Source of the DNA: Candidatus Latescibacterota bacterium
Lineage (GTDB): Bacteria > Eisenbacteria > RBG-16-71-46 > SZUA-252
NCBI GenBank assembly: GCA_016207265.1
Contig: JACQPZ010000037.1
Location: 1-8,717, forward strand
Direction: 5' to 3'
DNA length: 8,717 bases
Shown here: positions 1 through 5,733 of the stretch, piece after piece
Numbering within the stretch: position 1 is the first letter of the stretch
Layout: the number at the start of each line of letters is the position of its first letter
Program-made: the position numbers and the translations under genes
Notes under the pieces: model-generated
Told to the model about the DNA's origin: nothing
The model's input: only the letters and a program-made list of their open reading frames with translations
Database searches by the model: none

Positions 1-1008
1 CCGCCGAGCCCCGCGGCGACGCTCGAAGCAAAACCACCGAGCCTTACCGTGCTCACTTTGCCTACGGACGCGCACCTGACGCTGAAGGGCCCATCGGAGG
101 CGGCCGGATACGCCCCGCTTGACCTTCCGCATCTCTGGAACGGGCGCTACTCCGTCGTCATCGAAGGGGGCGGATGCTCAAGAACCCAGGGCGTTCTCTT
201 CATCCCGTCTCGTGGTGGAATGCCGTACGCGCTCTCGGAGCCGCCCGGCCTGAGCACGGGTCTCGTCATCCGCTCCCTGAGTTTCCCGGGAGTCCCCGCG
301 ATCTCGAGCGGGCACGTTCCGAGGGGGATCGTGTTGAGCGCGGCGGCCACGGGAGCCGCGTTCGCGGGGATCCGCGCCCACCACTTTTACCGCCGCGCGG
401 TGAACGACGACGACTCCGAGGCCCAGGACCGTGTCGACGTCTATCGTGGGAGTCGTGATCGCTGGGCGGGATACCTCGGCGCCGTGTGGGGGTTGAGCGC
501 GCTCGATTACTGGATCCATCCCCGGATGGCGGTGATCGAATCGCAGCCTCACAAGGTCACGCTGTCGGCGCCCTCCGTTACGCGCGGCTCCGTCGTCTGG
601 CGCTCGATCCTGGTTCCCGGCGCGGGGCAGGAGTTCGCGAACCGGCGGGGCAGGGGCTTGTTCTGGATCTCCTCGGTGCTCGCGACGGGCGCCGCCGCGG
701 TGATCTCCGATCAGGCCCACCGGCTCGCCGTTCATCGCCTGGAGCGCGCGCAGGCGGACCTCGCCGCCGACACGACGGGCTCCCAGTCGCTGATCAAGGA
801 GGTCGACCGGCGGGCGAACCGCGTCCAGACGACAAAGGACGCGCGCGCCGGGTTCCTGGGCGCCACCATCGGCCTCTACGCGCTGAACGTGATCGACGCC
901 GCCGTCGTTTCGCTCGGACGAGGCGGAGGAAAAGCGCCGGCGGAAGTCTCCGCCGTCACGAGAATCTCTCCCGCAAGCTCCGAAGTCGCCCTGCGACTCC
1001 GCTTCTAG
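1..1008 (+). CDS. PEGA-like / duplicated DUF5683-like membrane protein (5' end cut off)
   Basis: The reading frame is open from base 1, so the gene probably begins upstream. The GTG at 49 is an internal codon or at best a weak alternative start, because the residues before it (Pro/Ala-rich, then SLTVLTLPTDA) run smoothly into the domain. Numbering from the GTG, residues 1-40 look like a PEGA-type beta domain (TDAHLTLKG...APLDLPHLWNGRYSVVIEG). Two related units follow: residues 75-157 (RSLSFPG ... YLGAVWGLSALDYWI) and residues 185-285 (RSILVPGAGQEF ... FLGATIGLYALNVIDA). Each has two hydrophobic segments, near 93-110, 140-156, 203-220 and 267-290, flanking a charged, partly helical stretch. 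This resembles the DUF5683 family, small membrane proteins with a PG-x-GQ motif. The protein ends in an alternating strand, VALRLRF. Family function is unknown, so I infer only an envelope location. The downstream gene has its own promoter and so need not be co-transcribed. Confidence 0.7.
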   Translation, partial: PPSPAATLEAKPPSLTVLTLPTDAHLTLKGPSEAAGYAPLDLPHLWNGRYSVVIEGGGCSRTQGVLFIPSRGGMPYALSEPPGLSTGLVIRSLSFPGVPAISSGHVPRGIVLSAAATGAAFAGIRAHHFYRRAVNDDDSEAQDRVDVYRGSRDRWAGYLGAVWGLSALDYWIHPRMAVIESQPHKVTLSAPSVTRGSVVWRSILVPGAGQEFANRRGRGLFWISSVLATGAAAVISDQAHRLAVHRLERAQADLAADTTGSQSLIKEVDRRANRVQTTKDARAGFLGATIGLYALNVIDAAVVSLGRGGGKAPAEVSAVTRISPASSEVALRLRF

Positions 1009-1023
1009 CCTCGACGCGTTTTG

Positions 1024-1074
1024 CCTCGGGCCGGCCGTCCCGAGGGCGAGGCAGAACGTCCGCCCCTCGGGACG
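1024..1074. repeat. Cluster of three CCTCGGG elements forming inverted repeats
   Basis: CCTCGGG occurs at 1024-1030 and 1065-1071, and its complement CCCGAGG at 1039-1045. The first and second can pair as a 7-bp stem with an 8-nt loop. The second and third form a longer inverted repeat: 1036-1045 against 1065-1074 is a perfect 10 bp, extending to 13 bp with one bulged base. The cluster begins 16 bp after the stop of the upstream gene and lies about 130-180 bp upstream of the sigma-54 promoter at 1206. It could be a Rho-independent-like terminator, although I see no run of T after it. It could also be a set of binding sites for a sigma-54 activator, which usually sit 80-200 bp upstream. The sequence does not decide between them. 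Confidence 0.6.
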
Positions 1075-1205
1075 CGAATTGCAATCGCGCCGGCAGCCGC
1101 GCCGGGAGCCCGCGCTCGCGCGGACGCCCGCTCGTGTAACTTCCGTGGCTCCCATAGGATCGCGACGGCTGCATCCATCCATCGCCGTTTCTCGCATCTT
1201 CCCTC

Positions 1206-1221
1206 TGGCACGCTAGCTGCA
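1206..1221 (+). promoter_or_regulatory. Sigma-54 (-24/-12) promoter of the PorV-SPOR gene
   Basis: TGGCACG at 1206-1212, four bases, then CTGCA at 1217-1221 matches the RpoN consensus TGGCACG-N4-TTGCW at every position but one (C for the first T). The invariant GG (1207-1208) and GC (1219-1220) are exactly 10 bp apart, as sigma-54 requires. Transcription would begin near 1232, giving a leader of about 75 nt before the ATG at 1306. The site is in non-coding DNA, in the right direction, and is the only match of this quality I noticed. An NtrC-type activator is encoded at 5734-7161. Confidence 0.75.
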
Positions 1222-1290
1222 GTTCCTTCGGACGAACGCCCGGAGAGCCGTTCTCGCCTCTCTCCGCGGTCCTGGGGGGAAGCCACGATC

Positions 1291-1298
1291 AGGGGGAA
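1291..1298 (+). promoter_or_regulatory. Ribosome binding site fixing the start of the PorV-SPOR gene
   Basis: The purine run AGGGGGAA lies 7 bases before the ATG at 1306. The same frame is open back to 1021. This site, the signal peptide that starts at 1306 and the promoter at 1206 all show that the upstream extension is not translated. Confidence 0.7.
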
Positions 1299-1305
1299 AC
1301 TCACT

Positions 1306-2751
1306 ATGATAAGTGCACTCTCGGGCCGCCTCCGCGCGCGATGGGCTCGCGCGCTCCGCATGGGATGCGCTGTCCTTTTCGCAACGACGATGTACGGGAG
1401 CGTACGGCCCGCGTGCGCCCAGGTCGCGGTCGGAACCAGCGCGGGCGGCTTTCTCGGCTTCGAGATCGGCGCGGGTTCCGCCGGCCTTGCCGGCGCGAAC
1501 ACCAGCGTTCCGAGCGGCGCGAGCTCCCAGTTCTGGAATCCGGCGCTCCTCGCGGGAATGTCGCAGCCCCAGGTGTCCCTCATGCACGCGACCTGGCTGG
1601 GCGATCTCCAATACGAATGGATCGGATACGCGAGGCCCATGGGATCGAAGCTGGGGGTAGGCTCGGTGAGCCTTGCGTACTTTCACATGCCGAGCCTCAG
1701 CGGCGTGGACGAGTTCGATAACCCGATCGGCGATTTCAGGGTCTACGACGCGGCGCTCACGTTCGGCCTTGCGCGCCCGGTGGGGAGGGATCTCAACGCC
1801 GGCGCGAACGTGAAGTTCATTCGACAGAACCTCGCGACGGTCTCGGGGACGGGGGTCGCGCTCGATCTCGGGCTGAGCACCCGAATCCGGGGGACTTCCA
1901 TCGGCGCGACGGTCCAGAACCTGGGTCCGAGCATTTCGCTCGGGGGAGGGAGCTATCCGCTTCCGCGTCAGATCCGCTTCGGCATGAGCCGCGGTTTCCT
2001 CGCGGATCGCCTTCTCGTCGCGACCGACTACAACATCCCGAGCACCTACTACCGCGATATTCGATTCGGCGCGGAGTACCGGCCGCACCCCATGCTGGCC
2101 GTTCGAATGGGATACCGGCATGAACTCGGCGTTTCGGACGATCCCTCGACGGGTCTCTCATACGGCCTCGGAGCGCACGTCGGTCCCGTGAACCTGGACT
2201 ACGCGCTGACCCCCGACAACGACTTCTCGGACGTGCACCGGCTCTCCTTCGGCTACACCTTCGGGGGAGCACAGGAGCCGGCCGCCGAGCCGAAGGGGCC
2301 TCAGCCGAAGCAGCCCGCGGTTCCGCGCCCGCCGGCCCCGAAGGGGCCCCCGGTGGTCGCGAGCGCGCCCGCCCCCAAGTCGCCCGCGCAAACCCAGGCG
2401 CCCGCGCCGACCACACCGGCCGCCGCCAAGCCCGCGCCCGCTGAGCGGGTCGCGGGGACCGCCACCCCAGCTCCGCCGCCATCGCCAGCCCCGGGCGCTC
2501 CAAAGCCGGCTACGCGCGAGCTCTACGAGGTCGTTCTGGGGAACTACCAGTCCGAGCAGAGCGCCTATTCCGAGCTGAAGGCGCTCCAGATCCTGGGATT
2601 CTCCACCAAGGACGCCAAAGTGACGCTCGTGCCGGGCGAGGGATACCGTCTGTCGCTCGCTCGTCTCAGCTCCAAGAAGTCCGCAAACGAGCTGGCCGAG
2701 TCGCTCAGCAAGCTCTCCTTCCAGCCGCGGGTCGAGGTCGCGAACCGCTAG
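1306..2751 (+). CDS. PorV/PorQ-like outer-membrane beta-barrel protein with C-terminal SPOR domain
   Basis: The product has 481 residues. Residues 1-38 form a signal peptide: a basic start (RLRARWARALR), a hydrophobic core (CAVLFATTM) and likely cleavage after ACA before Q39. Residues 39 to about 322 resemble the PorV/PorQ members of the FadL-like barrels. They have an early GAGSAGLAGANTS segment, then SSQFWNPALLAG, then many alternating strands such as GVGSVSLAYF, LNAGANVKFIRQ and HRLSFGYTFG. Residues 323-404 are an Ala/Pro/Lys-rich linker of about 80 residues. Residues 405-481 are a SPOR domain (ELYEVVLGNYQSEQSAYSEL ... GYRLSLARLSSKKSANEL), a fold that binds peptidoglycan glycan strands lacking stem peptides. 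I infer a barrel in the outer membrane whose tail reaches the cell wall. In other bacteria PorV-type proteins work as secretion shuttles or porins, and which applies here is unknown. Expression is probably sigma-54 dependent. Confidence 0.85.
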   Translation: MISALSGRLRARWARALRMGCAVLFATTMYGSVRPACAQVAVGTSAGGFLGFEIGAGSAGLAGANTSVPSGASSQFWNPALLAGMSQPQVSLMHATWLGDLQYEWIGYARPMGSKLGVGSVSLAYFHMPSLSGVDEFDNPIGDFRVYDAALTFGLARPVGRDLNAGANVKFIRQNLATVSGTGVALDLGLSTRIRGTSIGATVQNLGPSISLGGGSYPLPRQIRFGMSRGFLADRLLVATDYNIPSTYYRDIRFGAEYRPHPMLAVRMGYRHELGVSDDPSTGLSYGLGAHVGPVNLDYALTPDNDFSDVHRLSFGYTFGGAQEPAAEPKGPQPKQPAVPRPPAPKGPPVVASAPAPKSPAQTQAPAPTTPAAAKPAPAERVAGTATPAPPPSPAPGAPKPATRELYEVVLGNYQSEQSAYSELKALQILGFSTKDAKVTLVPGEGYRLSLARLSSKKSANELAESLSKLSFQPRVEVANR

Positions 2752-2782
2752 AAAACCGCTCCCGTAAGCGCCAAAAGACGCC

Positions 2783-2812
2783 TTGCGCGGCCCTCGCGTC
2801 GGGTGGTATAAT
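2783..2812 (+). promoter_or_regulatory. Extended -10 sigma-70-type promoter of the sugar transferase gene
   Basis: A perfect TATAAT at 2807-2812 is preceded by TGG at 2804-2806 (the TGn extended -10 element). A partial -35, TTGCGC at 2783-2788, sits 18 bp upstream of the -10. Transcription would begin near 2819, which leaves a leader of over 200 nt before the coding region. The promoter at 3763-3792 has the same spacing of all three elements, which supports both. Confidence 0.7.
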
Positions 2813-2841
2813 TGATGACGCTGTGGGGGGCAGGCCGCTTT

Positions 2842-3006
2842 CGCGGATCCACGTGTACACCCGGGGTCCGCGTACCCGCCGAGCCTTTCCCGCCGGACTC
2901 CACGTGGCGCCGGTGCCCGCTGAGTCCGCGCCAGCCAGGCACATCCCGGCAGCAACCGATCCGCAACTTCACTTCGGTGCCTGGTCAGGCCCTTCGCTCC
3001 GGCTGA
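2842..3006 (+). promoter_or_regulatory. Structured 5' leader of the sugar transferase mRNA (four candidate hairpins)
   Basis: Four successive inverted repeats fill the transcribed leader. Stem 1 is 2842-2850 with 2864-2872: nine pairs, one of them U-G. Stem 2 is 2894-2900 with 2922-2928: seven perfect pairs. Stem 3 is 2935-2942 with 2977-2984: eight perfect pairs around a 34-nt loop. Stem 4 is 2985-2991 with 3001-3006: six pairs and a bulged G. A competing small hairpin, 2979-2982 with 2987-2990, would break stems 3 and 4. Stem 4 ends five bases before the AAAGG at 3012-3016 that may serve as ribosome binding site. I do not recognise a known riboswitch or RNA family. High GC raises the chance of random stems, so the structure is plausible but unproven. 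Confidence 0.4.
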
Positions 3007-3033
3007 ACAGCAAAGGTTGGAATCGCGTTGAGC

Positions 3034-3741
3034 ATGATGATTCTTCCCTCGGAGTGGGTCGGTGCCGCCAAGGGTCCCCGCCGGGGCCGGAGCCTTGGGC
3101 GTCTCCTCAAGCGCGCCATCGATCTCGCGCTCGCCTCGGTCGGCCTCCTGCTTCTTCTGCCGGCGTTCTTCCTCATCTCGATCGCCATCAAGCTCGACAG
3201 CCCGGGCCCGATCCTCTACAGCCAGGAGCGCGTCGGACGCAACCGTCGCGCGCGCCTGAACGGAACTCCATCGAGCCGGAATCGCCGGTCTGCGGACGCG
3301 TTCGGCCGGCCGTTTCGGATCCATAAGTTCCGGACGATGGTCGCGGACGCCGAGCGCCAGACGGGTCCGGTCTGGGCGTCGGCGGGGGACATCCGCGTGA
3401 CGCGGATCGGGCGATTCCTGCGCCGCACGAGACTCGACGAAACGCCCCAGCTCTGGAACGTGATCGTCGGCGAGATGAGCATCGTCGGTCCGCGACCGGA
3501 GCGCCCAACGTTCGTCCAGTCGCTCACCACATCGCTCCCCGACTATCCCAAGCGGTGCGCCGTGATGCCCGGGATCACGGGGCTCGCCCAGGTGAAGTCG
3601 CGCTATGACACGTCGGTCGAGAGCGCGGATCGCAAGCTGAAATACGATCTCTATTACCTCCAGCACGGCCGTCTCCTTCTGGATCTCAAGATCATGGCCG
3701 CGACCGTGAAGGTCATGGCCCGGGGCGACGGCGCCCACTAG
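3034..3741 (+). CDS. Polyprenyl-phosphate sugar-1-phosphate transferase (WcaJ/PglC-type)
   Basis: This enzyme family (bacterial sugar transferase, monotopic PGT) moves a sugar phosphate from a nucleotide sugar to undecaprenyl phosphate at the inner membrane. That is the first membrane step of exopolysaccharide, O-antigen or glycoprotein glycan synthesis. The product has 235 residues. The KRAIDLALASVGLLLLLPAF segment (about 26-53) is the re-entrant membrane helix. It is followed by DSPGPILYSQERVGR, the FRIHKFRTM motif and the catalytic Asp-Glu pair (about 135-136) in RLDETPQLWNVIVGEMSIVGPRPE. It holds only the catalytic core, without the four-helix N-terminal part of WcaJ. About 20 extra Arg/Ser-rich residues sit between QERVGR and GRPFRIHKFRTM. 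I chose the ATG at 3034. A TTG at 3028 is better spaced from the AAAGG at 3012-3016 and is a fair alternative. The sugar cannot be told from sequence. Confidence 0.9.
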   Translation: MMILPSEWVGAAKGPRRGRSLGRLLKRAIDLALASVGLLLLLPAFFLISIAIKLDSPGPILYSQERVGRNRRARLNGTPSSRNRRSADAFGRPFRIHKFRTMVADAERQTGPVWASAGDIRVTRIGRFLRRTRLDETPQLWNVIVGEMSIVGPRPERPTFVQSLTTSLPDYPKRCAVMPGITGLAQVKSRYDTSVESADRKLKYDLYYLQHGRLLLDLKIMAATVKVMARGDGAH

Positions 3742-3762
3742 AAAACTCCACCCGTCTTTCGC

Positions 3763-3792
3763 TTGACCCTCCGCCGCGCGCGATGGTAGCGT
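3763..3792 (+). promoter_or_regulatory. Sigma-70-type promoter of the histidine kinase gene
   Basis: TTGACC at 3763-3768 is a good -35 element. After 15 bp comes TGG (3784-3786) and then a weak -10, TAGCGT (3787-3792). The layout is identical to that of the promoter at 2783-2812. Transcription would begin near 3799. This would place the ATG at 3783 inside the promoter and so favours the GTG at 3861 as the start of the kinase. Confidence 0.5.
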
Positions 3793-3860
3793 GCGGGCCG
3801 CGACACGTTCCGCGCAGCCGCGCAGCATCCGACTGGTCCCGGCGGAATCGCAACCTGCCC

Positions 3861-5717
3861 GTGAAACCGCCCGAGCACACAATTCAAGGAAGGACCCTCG
3901 AGGCGCTCTGGCGCCGGGCCGACGAGATTCGCGCCCTCTGCGGCCTCCATCCCGCCGCGCCGACCGATGAAGGCTCAAGGGAGCGATCCATCGAGTCGCT
4001 CGTCGAGGTCCTGCTCTCCGACCTCGAGGCCAATTTCCGGCGGGAGCTCGCGACGCGTGTCCAGCTCGAGGGGCTCGCCGAGCTGCTCGCGTTTCAGGCC
4101 CGCGACGAGCAGCCCGGCTCCCAACACCAGCTCCTGCTCCGATACCTCGCCCGCGCGCTCGACGAACCCGGCGCCTGGCTCGGAGTGCTCCGCGGCGGCG
4201 ATCCGCCCGATTTCTCGCTCCACCGGGCCACCGTCGCGGGCGGGGTCTCGGACGCGGCCGAGCGGATCCCGCTCGCCGAGCTCGACCCCGAGTGGATGCG
4301 GTGGCTCGCGCTGGGCCGGGGAGAGGCGGAGCTTCCCGCGGACCCATGGGGACGCCATCGGGGAGGCCCCTGGGCGGTCGTGCCGATCCGCGGGGAACTG
4401 CCCCCGGATCGGCTGGGCGGCCCACGGGCTCCGTGCCCGGGCGCGTCGGAGGAAGCAGGCGTATGCACCCTCTCAGACGGGCCGCTCGAGCCGCTCGTCG
4501 GGGGAGCGGCGGCATGCGGCTCGTGCCGATTCCGGCACGTCGTCGGTCTCCTCGGCACGGAGGGCGCGCTCGATCCCCGCCGTCGCGCATCACTCGAAGC
4601 CGTCGCCCCCTCCCTCGGAACCCTCCTCGTCAATCTGAGCCTGAACGAGGCCCTCGACCTCGAGGCGCGATTCCGCCGGGAGGTGATCGAGAACCTCCCG
4701 CTCGGAGTCGTCGCGGTGGACGGCGACGGAACGATCCTGACCTGGAACCGTTCGGCCGAGTCGATCTCCGGAACGCCGCGCGAGGCGGCGCAGGGGCAGC
4801 CGATCGCGCGGCTTCACGGGGCCGAAGCGTGGCAGGACGCGCTCGTGCGCGCCTTGAGCCACGGCTCGACGGAGGTCGTGTCGGAACGCATCGTGAGGCG
4901 CGCGGACGGCGCCTCGATCCCCGTCGAGGTCAAGGCCACGGCGCTCCGGGGCGCCGACGGGACGATCCACGGCGCGGTCGCGACCCTCACCGATCTCTCC
5001 AGCCTGCGCACCATGGAGGAGCGGATCCGCCAGCTCGACCGCCTCGCCGCGTTGGGCCGGTTCGCTTCGAGCGTGGCGCACGAGATCCGGAATCCGCTCA
5101 CGGGCATCGCGACCGGTGTGCAGTACCTGAGCCGGGAATTCCCGGAAGGGCACGAGCGCCACGCCGACGTCCAGTTCGTGCTCCGGGAGGTCACGCGGCT
5201 CAACTCGATCATCCAGGACCTGCTCTCGGCGACGCGCCCCCGCATGCTGACCCTCGGGCCCGTTTCGGTGGCCGACGTCGCCTCGAGGGCGATCCAAAGC
5301 CTGGGGAAGTCGATTCGGGGAGGAACGGTCGAGATCCGGCTCCAGGATGCCGATAACTGGCCCAAGGTCCTGGCCGACACCGATCAGCTCCTGCAAGTGC
5401 TGCTGAATCTCTTCCAGAACGCCGTCCAGGCGATTCCGGAGTCCAGGGCGGCAGGGTTGATCACGGTGCGGGCGCGGCCCGTCGGGAACCCGCCCACGAC
5501 GCAGGTCGCGATCGAGATCTCCGACAACGGGGTGGGGATCGAGCCCGAGCACCTCGCGCATCTCTTCGAGCCGTTCTACACGACACGGCCGAAGGGGACG
5601 GGGCTGGGGCTGTTCGTGGCCCATGGAATCATCCAGCGACACGGGGGCTCGATCGAGGTCGAGAGCAAACCGGGCCAGGGGAGCCGATTCCGGATCGTGC
5701 TTCCCGGTGCCGCCTGA
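3861..5717 (+). CDS. Soluble NtrB-like sensor histidine kinase (GAF-like, PAS, HisKA, HATPase)
   Basis: The product is 618 residues from the GTG at 3861. The frame is open to an ATG at 3783, but that codon overlaps the likely promoter and has no ribosome binding site. Residues 44-82 are helical. Residues about 88-262 look GAF-like and contain four cysteines: C192, C202, C219 and C222. Residues 271-380 are a PAS domain (REVIENLPLGVVAVDGDGTI ... WNRSAE). HisKA follows, with phospho-acceptor H407 in SVAHEIRNPLTG. The ATPase domain has its N box around N520, DNGVGI from 555 and GTGLGL from 579. I see no membrane segment, so it should sense a cytoplasmic signal. The regulator gene begins 16 bases after the stop, so the two form a clear cognate pair. 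The signal is unknown. Nitrogen sensing should not be assumed, because NtrB-like kinases serve many purposes. Confidence 0.92.
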   Translation: MKPPEHTIQGRTLEALWRRADEIRALCGLHPAAPTDEGSRERSIESLVEVLLSDLEANFRRELATRVQLEGLAELLAFQARDEQPGSQHQLLLRYLARALDEPGAWLGVLRGGDPPDFSLHRATVAGGVSDAAERIPLAELDPEWMRWLALGRGEAELPADPWGRHRGGPWAVVPIRGELPPDRLGGPRAPCPGASEEAGVCTLSDGPLEPLVGGAAACGSCRFRHVVGLLGTEGALDPRRRASLEAVAPSLGTLLVNLSLNEALDLEARFRREVIENLPLGVVAVDGDGTILTWNRSAESISGTPREAAQGQPIARLHGAEAWQDALVRALSHGSTEVVSERIVRRADGASIPVEVKATALRGADGTIHGAVATLTDLSSLRTMEERIRQLDRLAALGRFASSVAHEIRNPLTGIATGVQYLSREFPEGHERHADVQFVLREVTRLNSIIQDLLSATRPRMLTLGPVSVADVASRAIQSLGKSIRGGTVEIRLQDADNWPKVLADTDQLLQVLLNLFQNAVQAIPESRAAGLITVRARPVGNPPTTQVAIEISDNGVGIEPEHLAHLFEPFYTTRPKGTGLGLFVAHGIIQRHGGSIEVESKPGQGSRFRIVLPGAA

Positions 5718-5733
5718 GAGCGGGGGAGATGGC

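Noticed and set aside
178..1197. 339-residue open frame on the minus strand
   Set aside because: It is low-complexity and Arg-rich, antisense to the better supported DUF5683-like gene, and runs through the inverted-repeat cluster.
1021..1305. N-terminal extension of the PorV-SPOR gene from a TTG at 1021
   Set aside because: It would cover the sigma-54 promoter and place the signal peptide internally. The ribosome binding site at 1291-1298 points to 1306.
2752..2782. Possible terminator after the PorV-SPOR gene
   Set aside because: Only a 4-bp stem (CGCT/AGCG) without a T run is visible, so there is not enough to call one.
2935..3015. Resemblance to bacterial SRP (4.5S) RNA (CCAGG ... GGCAGCAACC; GGTCAGG ... 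AACAGCAA)
   Set aside because: The conserved GGAA tetraloop helix between the CAGG and AGCA strands is missing. The bases between them do not pair as required, and the spacing is wrong in the second case.
3783..3860. ATG at 3783 as start of the histidine kinase
   Set aside because: It has no ribosome binding site, it overlaps the likely -10 element, and the added 26 residues look non-coding. The GTG at 3861 is preferred, although its own ribosome binding site is weak.
2158..4593. 811-residue open frame on the minus strand
   Set aside because: It spans the ends of three good plus-strand genes and two promoter regions. The translation is Arg/Gly/Ala-rich without any domain, as expected for an antisense shadow in high-GC DNA.
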